A stretch of 15,344 nucleotides of DNA from JAWWBN01 sp033720955 (GCA_033720955.1 JAWWBN010000072.1:1-15344); one strand, 5' to 3'. Positions 1-7,549 are shown, counted from the stretch's first letter. The notes: generated by a model not told the origin, from the letters alone. Translations and numbers: made by a program.

Positions 1-169
1 CCCCGCCGACCGGGTGCTCCTGGAGATGGCCGAGCGGCACGGCGGCTCGGCCCTCGTCACCCGCCGGGGACGGCTGGTGGGGATCTTCACCGCGACCGAC
101 GCCTGCCGCTGCTTCAGCCAGTGGCTGGCGAGCCAGTTCCGGCCGCCCTCGGGCGACCACGCCGCCTGA
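1..169 (+). CDS. CBS-domain protein, C-terminal end (5' partial)
   Basis: The open frame enters from the left edge (first full codon at position 2) and ends with TGA at 167-169, leaving about 55 residues. The visible part contains GGSALVTRRGRLVGIFTATD, the typical second half of a CBS motif: a beta strand, a turn with glycine, and a final strand followed by T-x-x-D. CBS pairs bind adenine nucleotides and regulate an attached domain or act alone. A short tail (about 25 residues) follows the CBS unit, so this is the last domain of the protein. The rest lies outside the window, so stand-alone CBS protein versus a fused enzyme cannot be decided. The stop codon is one base from the stop of the convergent sulfatase-like gene. 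Confidence 0.75.
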   Translation, partial: PADRVLLEMAERHGGSALVTRRGRLVGIFTATDACRCFSQWLASQFRPPSGDHAA

Positions 170-170
170 G

Positions 171-2444
171 CTACAGGTAGCCCAGGGCCTTCAGGCGCTC
201 GACGGTCTCCGGGTCGAGCTCGTTGGTCTCGAGGGCGCCGAGGCCCTCGCGGATCTTGCGGTTGTGCGCCGCCTGCAGCAGAGCGCGCTGGCGGAGCAGC
301 AGCGCGCGCAGGGGCTCCTCGGCCGCCAGGTCCTCGGCGTCCAGGGCGTCTTCGGCGCGGTACAGGTAGTGGCGCTGGTCGGCCAGGTCCACCACGATCT
401 TCCAGGCGCCCTCCTCGAGCCGGTGCCGGGGCTGCGGCGGCCGCCGGCCGTCGGCGATGCCACGGGTGGTGGCGTAGACCGGGGGGGGCGGCGGCGGCGC
501 GGACCCGCCGAAGAGCTCGGGCAGGAGGGAGCGCCCCTGGAAGCGGGCCTCCGGGTCGAGGGCGAAGGCGTCCGCCAGGGTGGGCGCCAGGTCGACCAGG
601 CTGACCGGCCGGGCGAGCACCGGGGCGAAGCCGCTCGCCGAGGCCGGCCACTTGAGCACGGCCGGCACCCTCACGAACTCCGCGTGGACGTAGAGACCGT
701 GGAGGAAGCGGCCGTGCTCCAGGAAGGCCTCGCCGTGGTCGGAGATCAGGGCGACCAACGCCTCCTCGTAGCGCCCGGCCGCCTCCAGGAGCCCGACCAC
801 GCCGCCGGCGAGGGCGTCCGCCCAGGCGACGTTCTCGCGGTAGCGGCCGCGGATGTAGGCCAGGTCGTGGGCCGAGAGCTCCGAGGGGTCGCGCCGCTTG
901 GGAAAGTCGTTGAGGAAGCGGGGCCCCAGCTCCACGCTGCCCTCGTAGGAGGCGGTGAAGAGGCCGCGGAAGGGCGGCGGCGGCTCGTAGGGGGCGTGGG
1001 GCGGCAGCAGATGGACGAAGGCGAAGAGCGGGCGGTCGCCCTCTCCGAGCAGCTCGCTGGAGGCGGGCAGGTGGGAGAAGTCTCCCTTGCGCCCGTAGTG
1101 GACCTCGTCGAAGCCGCGGGTGAGCTCGGGCTGGCTGCGGTAGAAGGGGTGCTGCGTCCACAACACGGTGCGGTAGCCGGCGCGCTGGAAGAGGTGGGCC
1201 AGAGTGGGCACCGCCTCGGGCAGCCGGCTGCCCCAGGTCTCCATGCCGATGGAGTCGGGGTAGAGACCGGTGAAGATCGCCGGCACCGACTGGCCGGTCC
1301 AGGAGGAGGGCGCCACCGCGGCGTCGAAGCGGGTGCCGGCGGCCGCCAGCCGGGCCGCGGTCGGGGTGACCTCGTCGCTCTCGTGCGGCGGGACGGCGTC
1401 CGCCCGGGCGGCGTCGAGCAGCACCACCACGACGTCGGAGCCCGCGAGCCGCGCGGAGCTCCCGGCCGGCTGCAGCAGCACGGGGAGGGGCCGCTCGACG
1501 GTCTGCGCGGCGTCGGGAGGCGCCTCGACGCCGACGTCGTGCAGACGCAGCACGCCGTTGCGGCTCCCCGCGAAGGAGAGACGCAGCCACGCCAGCTCGC
1601 CCGCCCAGGGCGCCAGGTCGAGGTCGATCCGGTCGTCGAACGCCTCGGCGCCGGCCCGCCGGTAGAGCTCGTGCTCCGCGCCCCGGGCGTCCACCAGCTC
1701 GATGCGCACTTCGAGCGGCGCGGCTTGGGGACCCCCCTCCGGCTCGACCCCCAGCCTCCCGGCGAGACGCGCGCCGGCGGGGAGCTCGGCGACCAGGTCG
1801 AGGCGCCCGGGCGACGGGACCTCCACGGTGCGCCGGAGGCCGCGGCGGCCCTCGGTCTCGATCAGCTCGACGCGGCCCGGCCGGGAGCGTCGCGGCGGCC
1901 GGCTGTCGCCGCCGTGGAATCGGAGGCCGTGGATCTGCACCCGCGACGGCCGGTTGCGCCCGGCCCGGGCGCGGCCCGGGCGCAGATCCACGTCGAGGAC
2001 GTTCTCGCCCGCGCGCACGACGCCGGCCGGGAGGGCGAAGCGGTAGCTCCGACGCCCCGGCTCCAGGGTGTTGCGGGTGGGGAGGGGGCGGTCGTTGAGC
2101 CGTAGCGAGAGCCGCTCGCGGCCCTTGCCGTCGCGTGCCAGGGTGGCCTCGATCTCCACCTCGGCCGTGCCGCCGTCGTAGGAGTAGAAGCCGACCGAGG
2201 CGTGGCGGGCGCCGATCTCGAGGTGGGGCTCGCCGCCCTCGGGGGCGGCCACCAGCCAACCGGAGCGCAACCGCTCCAGCCCGCGGCCGTCGGCGGCGCG
2301 GATCAGGTCGGTGGCGACGTGGCCGCGCTGGTGCTCCACGTAGTCGGCCCATTCGAGGACCAGACGGCGGCCGTCGCCGCAGCCGGCGAGCAGCGCGGAC
2401 AGGACGATCGGGGCGAGCGGGGGCGCGAGGCTTCGTGGGAACAT
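171..2444 (-). CDS. Sulfatase-fold (alkaline phosphatase superfamily) lipoprotein
   Basis: 757 residues. Residues 1-22 form a lipoprotein signal peptide with lipobox L-A-G-C (Cys22), so the protein is probably membrane-anchored outside the cytoplasm. Residues about 70-330 are beta-rich and look like two non-catalytic sandwich modules. The sulfatase/phosphodiesterase domain runs from about 336 to 650: metal-binding VVVLLDAARAD (Asp344), the nucleophile segment SSWTGQSVPAIFTGLYP with Thr383 where sulfatases have Cys or Ser, HLLPPHAPY near 478-486, SDHGE (Asp569, His570) and LHGLYVH (His582). The C-terminus ends in the LDPETVERLKALGYL tail common in sulfatase-like proteins of Acidobacteria and delta-proteobacteria. 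Cys22 is the only cysteine, so it cannot be a formylglycine sulfatase made from Cys, and the CxPxR signature is absent. A phosphotransferase or phosphodiesterase role, as in LtaS/OpgB-like members, is possible; the substrate is unknown. It is divergent from the PLP enzyme gene. Confidence 0.88.
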   Translation of the reverse strand: MFPRSLAPPLAPIVLSALLAGCGDGRRLVLEWADYVEHQRGHVATDLIRAADGRGLERLRSGWLVAAPEGGEPHLEIGARHASVGFYSYDGGTAEVEIEATLARDGKGRERLSLRLNDRPLPTRNTLEPGRRSYRFALPAGVVRAGENVLDVDLRPGRARAGRNRPSRVQIHGLRFHGGDSRPPRRSRPGRVELIETEGRRGLRRTVEVPSPGRLDLVAELPAGARLAGRLGVEPEGGPQAAPLEVRIELVDARGAEHELYRRAGAEAFDDRIDLDLAPWAGELAWLRLSFAGSRNGVLRLHDVGVEAPPDAAQTVERPLPVLLQPAGSSARLAGSDVVVVLLDAARADAVPPHESDEVTPTAARLAAAGTRFDAAVAPSSWTGQSVPAIFTGLYPDSIGMETWGSRLPEAVPTLAHLFQRAGYRTVLWTQHPFYRSQPELTRGFDEVHYGRKGDFSHLPASSELLGEGDRPLFAFVHLLPPHAPYEPPPPFRGLFTASYEGSVELGPRFLNDFPKRRDPSELSAHDLAYIRGRYRENVAWADALAGGVVGLLEAAGRYEEALVALISDHGEAFLEHGRFLHGLYVHAEFVRVPAVLKWPASASGFAPVLARPVSLVDLAPTLADAFALDPEARFQGRSLLPELFGGSAPPPPPPVYATTRGIADGRRPPQPRHRLEEGAWKIVVDLADQRHYLYRAEDALDAEDLAAEEPLRALLLRQRALLQAAHNRKIREGLGALETNELDPETVERLKALGYL

Positions 2445-2557
2445 CTGCCGGAGATGCGGGGCCGAGGCGGCGTCCGGAGGCGGCGGATGGTAGCACGCTC
2501 GCGACCCGCGCGGGGGGCGCCGGGCCTTCTCTCGAGGCCGGGTAGTAGGATGCCGTG

Positions 2558-3727
2558 ATGACCGACTACTCCGACAGGTTCGACACCCTCGAGACCAACG
2601 TCGTCCACGCCGGCAGCCCCAGCCCGAGGATCGCCGGCGCCGTGGTGACGCCGATCTTCCAATCGGCCAACTACCTGATGGCCGGCGAGTCGGAGTACGA
2701 CGCCATCCGCTACATCCGGCTGAGCAACTCGCCGAGCCACCGGACCCTGCACGCGCGGCTGGCGGCGATCGAGTCGGGCGAGGCGGCGCTGGTCACGGCG
2801 AGCGGCATGGCGGCGATCACCAACTCGATCCTGGCCTTCGCGGGCAGCGGCGATCACCTGCTGGCGCAGAGGACGCTCTACGGCGGCACGCAGTCCTTTC
2901 TCGACGAGGACGGGCCGCGGCTGGGCATCTCGAGCACGGCGATCGACACCGCCGACCCCCGGGGCGCCGCCGCCTGGGAGGAGGCGCTGACTCCGGCCAC
3001 CCGGCTGATCCTGCTGGAGTCGATCTCCAACCCGCTGATGGAGGTGGGCGACCTGCGGGCGGTGGTGGCCTTCGCTCGCGCCCACGGTCTCGTCACCCTG
3101 ATCGACAACACCTTCGCCACCCCGGTCAACTTCCGGCCGCGCGAGATCGGCATCGACGTCGTGGTGCACAGCGCGACCAAGTATCTGAACGGGCACAGCG
3201 ACCTGGTCGCCGGGGCGGTGATCGGGTCGGCGGAGCACGTAGAGCGGGTCCGCGGCGTCCTGGTCCACCTGGGCGGCTCCCTCGACCCCAACGCCTGCTT
3301 CCTGTTCGAGCGCGGGCTGAAGACGCTGGTGGTGCGGGTGGAGCGGCAGAACGAGAACGCTCTCCGGCTGGCCGAGGCCCTGGACCGCCATCCGGGGGTT
3401 CGCAAGGTGAACTACCCCGGCCTGCCCGGGGATCCGGGCCACCGGTGGGCGAGCGAGCTGTTCGACGGCTTCGGCGGCATGCTGTCGTTCTACGCCGGCA
3501 GCGCCGAGCTCGCCGAGCGCTTTCTGCGCCGGGTGCGGATCCCGCTCCACGCCCCCAGCCTGGGCGGACCGGAGTCGCTGGTGGTGCGTCCGGCGCGCTC
3601 CTCCCACCTGGGTCTGCCCGAGGCGGAGCGCCGCCGGCTGGGCATCACCGACGACCTCGTGCGGGTCTCTGTGGGGATCGAGAGCGCCGCCGAGCTGATC
3701 GCCGACTTCGAGCGCGCCCTGGGGTAG
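2558..3727 (+). CDS. PLP-dependent trans-sulfuration enzyme (Cys/Met metabolism family)
   Basis: 389 residues from ATG 2558. An in-frame GTG lies at 2555, but AGGA at 2547-2550 is spaced better for the ATG. The family covers cystathionine gamma-synthase, cystathionine gamma-lyase and methionine gamma-lyase, cytoplasmic fold-type I PLP enzymes. Visible signatures (ATG numbering): YIRLSNSPSH near 52-61, the phosphate-binding ASGMAAI near 81-87, the cofactor-stacking Tyr in TLYGGT (Tyr108), the pyridine-binding Asp in IDNTFATP (Asp183), the Schiff-base lysine in HSATKYLNGHSD (Lys208) and LVRVSVGIES near 367-376, which supplies the substrate-carboxylate Arg. The NSPSH motif instead of GNPT marks a recognised subgroup usually annotated only as cystathionine gamma-synthase family. 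Which reaction it performs cannot be read from the sequence. It has no metabolic neighbour here and probably stands alone. Confidence 0.92.
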   Translation: MTDYSDRFDTLETNVVHAGSPSPRIAGAVVTPIFQSANYLMAGESEYDAIRYIRLSNSPSHRTLHARLAAIESGEAALVTASGMAAITNSILAFAGSGDHLLAQRTLYGGTQSFLDEDGPRLGISSTAIDTADPRGAAAWEEALTPATRLILLESISNPLMEVGDLRAVVAFARAHGLVTLIDNTFATPVNFRPREIGIDVVVHSATKYLNGHSDLVAGAVIGSAEHVERVRGVLVHLGGSLDPNACFLFERGLKTLVVRVERQNENALRLAEALDRHPGVRKVNYPGLPGDPGHRWASELFDGFGGMLSFYAGSAELAERFLRRVRIPLHAPSLGGPESLVVRPARSSHLGLPEAERRRLGITDDLVRVSVGIESAAELIADFERALG

Positions 3728-3762
3728 ACAGTCGGCGACGGGGTCGTGCGGGATCGTCTCGG

Positions 3763-3783
3763 CTCCGGCAGGCGCCGGCGGAG
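3763..3783. terminator. GC-rich inverted repeat after the PLP enzyme gene (weak terminator candidate)
   Basis: CCGGC (3765-3769) pairs with GCCGG (3774-3778) around the loop AGGC. A few further outer pairs (CTCC with GGAG) are possible if one C is bulged. It lies 36 bp after the stop codon at 3725-3727. There is no following T-run, so intrinsic termination is only a possibility in this GC-rich genome. Confidence 0.2.
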
Positions 3784-3822
3784 AGCGGTGCACGCGTAAG
3801 ATCGGGGACCGGTGAAGTCAGA

Positions 3823-3837
3823 CCCCCTTGATGGGGG
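3823..3837 (+). promoter_or_regulatory. Hairpin covering the tag ribosome-binding site
   Basis: CCCCC (3823-3827) and GGGGG (3833-3837) can form a five G-C pair stem with a 5-nt loop. The GGGGGAGA at 3833-3840 is also the best Shine-Dalgarno-like stretch for the ATG at 3850 (spacing about 9), so the hairpin would hide it. A TAAGAT at 3797-3802 could be the -10 box upstream, with no clear -35, and would put the hairpin inside the leader. The structure is seen directly; a regulatory effect is inference. Confidence 0.3.
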
Positions 3838-3849
3838 AGACGGAAGACG

Positions 3850-4446
3850 ATGCGCGAATCTCACGGAACGCACCAGGTCCGCTGCGGGTGGGCGGGCGAC
3901 GACCCGGTGATGGTGGCCTATCACGACGAGGAGTGGGGCGTTCCGATCCGTGACGACCGCCACCTGTTCGAGCTGCTCGTTCTGGAGGGCGCCCAGGCGG
4001 GCCTCTCCTGGTCGACGGTGCTCAACAAGCGGCCCCGCTACCGGGAGGTCTTCGCCGGCTTCGATCCGGCCGCCGTGGCGGCCTTCGGCGAGGCGGAGAA
4101 GCACCGTCTGCTGGCCGATCCGGGCATCATCCGCAACCGGTCGAAGATCGACGCGGCCATCGGCAACGCGCGGGTGTTCCTGCGGGTGCAGGAGGAGATG
4201 GGGAGCTTCGCCGATCACCTGTGGAGCTTCGTGGGAGGTCGGCCGAAGATCAACCGGTGGCGGCGGCTCTCGGAGCTCCCGGCGAGCACGCCGGAGTCGG
4301 AGGCGCTCTCCCGCGACCTCAAGCGGCGCGGCTTCCGCTTCGTGGGCCCCACCATCTGCTACGCCTACATGCAGAGCGCCGGCCTCGTGAACGACCACGA
4401 GGTGGGGTGCTTCCGCTACGGCCAGCTCGGGGGGAGGGCCGGATGA
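3850..4446 (+). CDS. tag: DNA-3-methyladenine glycosylase I
   Basis: 198 residues, the normal length for Tag. The cytoplasmic enzyme removes 3-methyladenine from alkylated DNA as the first step of base excision repair. The zinc-binding set of the family is complete: Cys12 (RCGW), His25 (AYHDEEWG), His183 and Cys187 (NDHEVGCFR). The base-recognition residues are in place in LEGAQAGLSW: Glu46 (Glu38 in the E. coli enzyme) and Trp54. The helix-hairpin-helix-like core continues through IIRNRSKIDAAIGNA and RGFRFVGPTICYAYMQ. The gene overlaps the next one by 4 bp (ATGA at 4443-4446), so the two are likely translated from one mRNA. The start ATG is preceded by GGGGGAGA, which can be sequestered in a hairpin. 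Confidence 0.97.
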   Translation: MRESHGTHQVRCGWAGDDPVMVAYHDEEWGVPIRDDRHLFELLVLEGAQAGLSWSTVLNKRPRYREVFAGFDPAAVAAFGEAEKHRLLADPGIIRNRSKIDAAIGNARVFLRVQEEMGSFADHLWSFVGGRPKINRWRRLSELPASTPESEALSRDLKRRGFRFVGPTICYAYMQSAGLVNDHEVGCFRYGQLGGRAG

Positions 4447-4970
4447 GCGAGCTGTCGCCGATCGTGCTGTGGGTGGCGGGCGGCCTGCTGCTGGTCGCCG
4501 GACGGCGTCTCTACTGGCTCTTCGTGGGCGTGGCGGGCTTCGTGGTCGGCTTCCTGCTGGCCGAGCGGCTCGGGCTACCGGGGCCGGACTGGGCCGGCCT
4601 GCTGGCGGCGCTGCTCCTCGGGGCGCTCGCGGCCATGCTCGCGGTCTTCTTCCAGAAGGTGGCGGTTGGGGCGGTCGGCTTCCTGGGGGGCGCCGCCCTC
4701 GCGCTGGTGGTCGGCGACACCCTGGCGTGGGGCCTGTCGGGCTGGATCTGGCTCGTCGCCCTGGTCTGCGGGGTCGTCGGGGCGGTGCTGACCCGGGCCC
4801 TCTTCGAGCTCTCCCTGGTGCTCCTCTCGTCCCTGGCCGGGGCCTCGCTGGTGGTCCAGGGAGCGGGCTGGACGGACCCCGAGGCGACGGTCGCCCTGCT
4901 GCTCCTGGCGGGGGCGGGGATCCTCGTGCAGCTCGTCTCCGGGCGCGGCAGACGGCGACGGAAGGGCTGA
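4443..4970 (+). CDS. TMEM198/DUF4203-like integral membrane protein
   Basis: 175 residues from the ATG that overlaps the tag stop codon (ATGA). The frame is open further upstream, but that region is antisense-free tag coding sequence in another frame, so the overlapping ATG is the credible start. The protein is almost entirely hydrophobic, with about seven predicted membrane segments (roughly 6-19, 23-40, 50-70, 73-92, 98-116, 118-140, 147-165) and a basic tail (GRGRRRRKG). Glycine-rich repeats of the type F-V-G-x-x-G-F-V-x-G-F near the first helices resemble the DUF4203/TMEM198 family. No biochemical function is established for bacterial members. The overlap with tag suggests co-expression only. 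The family assignment is by pattern and moderately secure; that it is a membrane protein is clear. Confidence 0.75.
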   Translation: MSELSPIVLWVAGGLLLVAGRRLYWLFVGVAGFVVGFLLAERLGLPGPDWAGLLAALLLGALAAMLAVFFQKVAVGAVGFLGGAALALVVGDTLAWGLSGWIWLVALVCGVVGAVLTRALFELSLVLLSSLAGASLVVQGAGWTDPEATVALLLLAGAGILVQLVSGRGRRRRKG

Positions 4971-4973
4971 CGC

Positions 4974-4994
4974 CGGAGCCCTCCGCGGGCTCCG
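4974..4994 (+). terminator. Hairpin terminator between the tag pair and the cox operon
   Basis: A perfect 8-bp stem (CGGAGCCC at 4974-4981 with GGGCTCCG at 4987-4994) and a 5-nt loop begin 4 bp after the TGA of the TMEM198-like gene. It is followed by CCCCGGCTTCTTG with only a weak T-rich stretch. The position fits termination of the tag transcript, and the cox promoter candidate starts 11 bp downstream. Confidence 0.5.
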
Positions 4995-5004
4995 CCCCGG
5001 CTTC

Positions 5005-5034
5005 TTGTCGCGGCGTCGGCGCTTGTCGTAAACT
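5005..5034 (+). promoter_or_regulatory. Candidate sigma-70-type promoter of the cox operon
   Basis: TTGTCG (5005-5010) and TAAACT (5029-5034) are separated by 18 bp, giving a start near 5041 and a leader of about 70 nt before the coxA ATG. TTGTCG occurs a second time at 5023-5028, immediately before the -10 box. The site lies in the only sizeable gap (140 bp) before the operon, directly after a hairpin terminator. It was identified by eye from consensus matching. Confidence 0.4.
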
Positions 5035-5110
5035 CCGCGCGTCATTACGCCAGCTTGCCGTGCCCGAGGCCCCTGGAGGCGCGGCCGAACCCCCAGATGA
5101 GGATTCCTGG

Positions 5111-6883
5111 ATGAGTGTTCTGGAGAAGCAGCCGCCCGAGCCCGAGGCGCACGAGCATCACCACGAGGAGCCGTTCTGGAGGAAGTACATCTTCTCCCAG
5201 GATCACAAGGTGATCGGCATCCAGTACGGCTTCACGGCGCTGATCTTCCTGCTCGTGGGCTTCAGCCTCATGCTCATGATGCGCTGGCAGCTCGCCTTCC
5301 CGGGCAAGCCGATCCCCATCGTGGGCGGTCTGCTGGGCAGCGCCAATGCTCCCGGGGGCATCATGCTGCCGGAGTTCTACAACCAGCTCGGCGCGATGCA
5401 CGGCACCATCATGGTCTTCCTGGCCATCGTCCCGCTGGCTGTCGGCGCCTTCGGCAACTACGTGGTGCCCTTGCAGATCGGCGCGCCCGACATGGCCTTC
5501 CCCAAGCTGAACATGGCCAGCTACTGGGTCTACGCCACGGGCGGCGTCGTGATGCTGGCCAGCTTCTTCGTTCCCGGCGGGGCCGCCAACTCGGGCTGGA
5601 CCTCCTATCCGCCGCTGTCGACCATCGCCACCCAGGGCCAGACCTGGTGGCTCGTCGGCATGATCTTCCTGATCACCTCTTCTCTCCTGGGATCGGTCAA
5701 CTTCATCGTCACCATCCTGCAGCTCCGGGCGCCCGGGCTCACCCTCATGCGGCTGCCCTTCTTCGTCTGGTCGCAGCTCGTGACCGCCTTCCTGCTGCTC
5801 CTGGCCTTCCCGCCGCTCGAGGCGGCGGGCGTGCTGCAGCTCATGGACCGGATCGCGAATACGAGCTTCTTCACACCCAGCGGCCTGGTGGTGAGCGGCG
5901 AGGTGCTCGACGTAGCCGGCGGCGGCAGCCCCCTGCTCTGGCAGCACCTCTTCTGGTTCCTCGCTCACCCCGAGGTCTACGTGCTCATCCTGCCCGCCAT
6001 GGGCATCGTGGCCGAGGTCATCGCCAACAACACCCGCAAGCCGCTGTGGGGCTACCGGTCCATGGTCTACGCCGCGGTCTTCCTGGGCTTCATGTCGTTC
6101 ATCGTGTGGGCGCACCACATGTTCCTGACCGGCATGGGCACCACCATCAGCGCCTTCTTCCAGACCACCACCATGATCATCTCGATCCCCTCGGTGATCA
6201 TCCTCACGGCGCTGTTCATCTCGCTCTGGGGCGGCTCCATCCGGTTCAACACGCCGATGCTCTTCGCCCTGGCCTTCCTGCCCATGTTCGGCATCGGCGG
6301 CCTGACCGGGCTGCCGCTGGGCCTGTCGGCCTCCGACATCCACCTGCACGACACCTACTACGTGATCGGCCACTTCCACTACGTGGTGGCGCCGGGGACC
6401 ATCTTCGCGATGTTCGCCGGCATCTACTACTGGTTCCCCAAGATCACCGGCCGGCGGATGAATGAGACCCTGGGCAAGCTCCACTTCTGGCCGTCGCTGA
6501 TCTTCATGAACGGCATCTTCATGCCGATGTTCGTGCAGGGGCTGGCGGGGGTGTCTCGCCGGCTGTACGACGGCGGGATGCAGTACGACCACGCCCAGGA
6601 CGTGCTGCAGTGGAACTCGTTCATGTCCTACTCGGCCTTCGGGCTGCTGGCGGCGCAGGTGCCCTTCCTGATTAACTTCTTCAAGAGCATCCGGTGGGGT
6701 GCGGCCGTGGACTCCAACCCCTGGCGCGCGACCACTCTCGAGTGGGCGGCGGCGCCGTCGCCCCCCGTCGCGCACGGCAACTTCCCCGAGGAGCCGGTGG
6801 TGCGCCGCGGCCCCTACGAGTACAGCGTGCCGGGCCACGATTCCGACTTCCTGCCGCAGCACGCGGCCGTCCAGGAGGCCTGA
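5111..6883 (+). CDS. coxA: Cytochrome c oxidase subunit I (A-type, lacking K-channel lysine)
   Basis: 590 residues from ATG 5111, preceded by GAGGA; the frame is open upstream but the family N-terminus fits here. This is the catalytic heme-copper subunit with about 12 membrane helices. Metal ligands: His97 and His421 (low-spin heme), His423 (high-spin heme), His286, His335 and His336 (CuB). Tyr290 in HPEVY is the cross-linked tyrosine. D-channel residues are kept: Asp127 and Asn134 in PDMAFPKLN, Asn116 (GNY), Ser190/Ser191 and Asn197 (SSLLGSVN), Glu288. Heme-propionate and Mg-site residues His413, Asp414, Arg483 and Arg484 are present. Odd: the stretch that reads VPTGIKIF in the Rhodobacter enzyme reads IPSVIILT, so Lys362 is Ile364, Thr359 is Ser361 and Ser299 is Ala301. 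The K proton pathway is therefore missing. It is the first gene of a six-gene operon. Confidence 0.98.
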   Translation: MSVLEKQPPEPEAHEHHHEEPFWRKYIFSQDHKVIGIQYGFTALIFLLVGFSLMLMMRWQLAFPGKPIPIVGGLLGSANAPGGIMLPEFYNQLGAMHGTIMVFLAIVPLAVGAFGNYVVPLQIGAPDMAFPKLNMASYWVYATGGVVMLASFFVPGGAANSGWTSYPPLSTIATQGQTWWLVGMIFLITSSLLGSVNFIVTILQLRAPGLTLMRLPFFVWSQLVTAFLLLLAFPPLEAAGVLQLMDRIANTSFFTPSGLVVSGEVLDVAGGGSPLLWQHLFWFLAHPEVYVLILPAMGIVAEVIANNTRKPLWGYRSMVYAAVFLGFMSFIVWAHHMFLTGMGTTISAFFQTTTMIISIPSVIILTALFISLWGGSIRFNTPMLFALAFLPMFGIGGLTGLPLGLSASDIHLHDTYYVIGHFHYVVAPGTIFAMFAGIYYWFPKITGRRMNETLGKLHFWPSLIFMNGIFMPMFVQGLAGVSRRLYDGGMQYDHAQDVLQWNSFMSYSAFGLLAAQVPFLINFFKSIRWGAAVDSNPWRATTLEWAAAPSPPVAHGNFPEEPVVRRGPYEYSVPGHDSDFLPQHAAVQEA

Positions 6884-6887
6884 GGCG

Positions 6888-7532
6888 ATGCAGATCCCCT
6901 ACACCGTCGAGGAACGGCCGGACACCGGCCTCTACAACGCCAAGCTCGGCGTCTGGCTCTTCCTGGCGTCCGAGGTCATGCTGTTCGGGGCGCTCTTCTC
7001 CTCCTACATCCTGCTGCGCACCGGCGATCCCAGCTTCATGATCGTGCCGCACGCCATCGCCGAGCAGCTCGGCCACGCCGGGCACGGCGAGCTGCGCTGG
7101 CCGGCCGAGCTCAACGTGCCGATCGCCTTCGTCAACACCCTGGTGCTGATCTTCTCCAGCGTGACCATCGTCATGTCGTGGGCGTCGCTACGGCTCAGGA
7201 AGCTCGACAAGTTCCGGCTGTGGATGGGCCTGACCCTGCTCTGCTCGTTGGTCTTCCTGGTGCTCAAGGCGGTGGAGTACAACGCCAAGTTCTCCCACCA
7301 CCTCCTTCCGGGGACGGCCAACTTCCTGGCGATCTACTTCACCCTCACCGGGCTGCACGCCCTGCACGTGATCGGCGGCGTGGTGGTCAACGGCTACCTG
7401 TGGGGCCCGGGCGCCAAGATGTGGAAGAGCGACCCCGCCCGGTTCACCAACCGGGTCGAGGTGGCCGGGCTCTACTGGCACTTCGTGGACCTGGTCTGGA
7501 TCTTCCTTTTCCCGAGCCTGTACCTGCTGTAG
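6888..7532 (+). CDS. coxC: Cytochrome c oxidase subunit III (five-helix form)
   Basis: 214 residues from ATG 6888, with AGGAGG at 6873-6878 inside the end of coxA and a 4-bp gap after the coxA stop. The family protein supports stable proton uptake by subunit I. It starts with LGVWLFLASEVMLFGALFSSYILLR, which carries the conserved membrane glutamate (Glu29). Five membrane segments are visible (about 19-43, 76-98, 111-130, 144-168, 190-212), the short bacterial form lacking the two extra N-terminal helices of mitochondrial-type subunit III. Signatures include LKAVEY (Glu130), YFTLTGLHALHVIGG and YWHFVDLVWIFLFPSLYL. A roughly 25-residue hydrophilic loop with His54, His63 and His66 lies between helices 1 and 2. 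Confidence 0.96.
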   Translation: MQIPYTVEERPDTGLYNAKLGVWLFLASEVMLFGALFSSYILLRTGDPSFMIVPHAIAEQLGHAGHGELRWPAELNVPIAFVNTLVLIFSSVTIVMSWASLRLRKLDKFRLWMGLTLLCSLVFLVLKAVEYNAKFSHHLLPGTANFLAIYFTLTGLHALHVIGGVVVNGYLWGPGAKMWKSDPARFTNRVEVAGLYWHFVDLVWIFLFPSLYLL

Positions 7533-7549
7533 GAGAACGAGGAGAGCGC

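Noticed and set aside
264..2105. 613-codon plus-strand open frame opposite the sulfatase-like gene
   Set aside because: It is a high-GC antisense shadow; its composition is Gly/Arg/Val/Ala rich with no recognisable domain, while the minus strand carries the clear catalytic motifs.
2523..2551. Promoter for the PLP enzyme gene using TAGGAT at 2546-2551
   Set aside because: No acceptable -35 box lies 16-18 bp upstream, and the same bases serve as the AGGA ribosome-binding site.
4221..4442. N-terminal extension of the TMEM198-like frame
   Set aside because: It lies inside tag in another frame and is not hydrophobic; the ATGA overlap supplies a natural start.
4469..5110. N-terminal extension of the coxA frame
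   Set aside because: The upstream codons overlap the TMEM198-like gene and translate to Gly/Arg/Ala-rich filler. The ATG at 5111 has a ribosome-binding site and gives the expected family N-terminus.
5045..6862. 605-codon minus-strand open frame opposite coxA
   Set aside because: It is rich in His, Asp, Glu and Arg as expected from the complement of hydrophobic membrane codons; coxA is unambiguous on the other strand.
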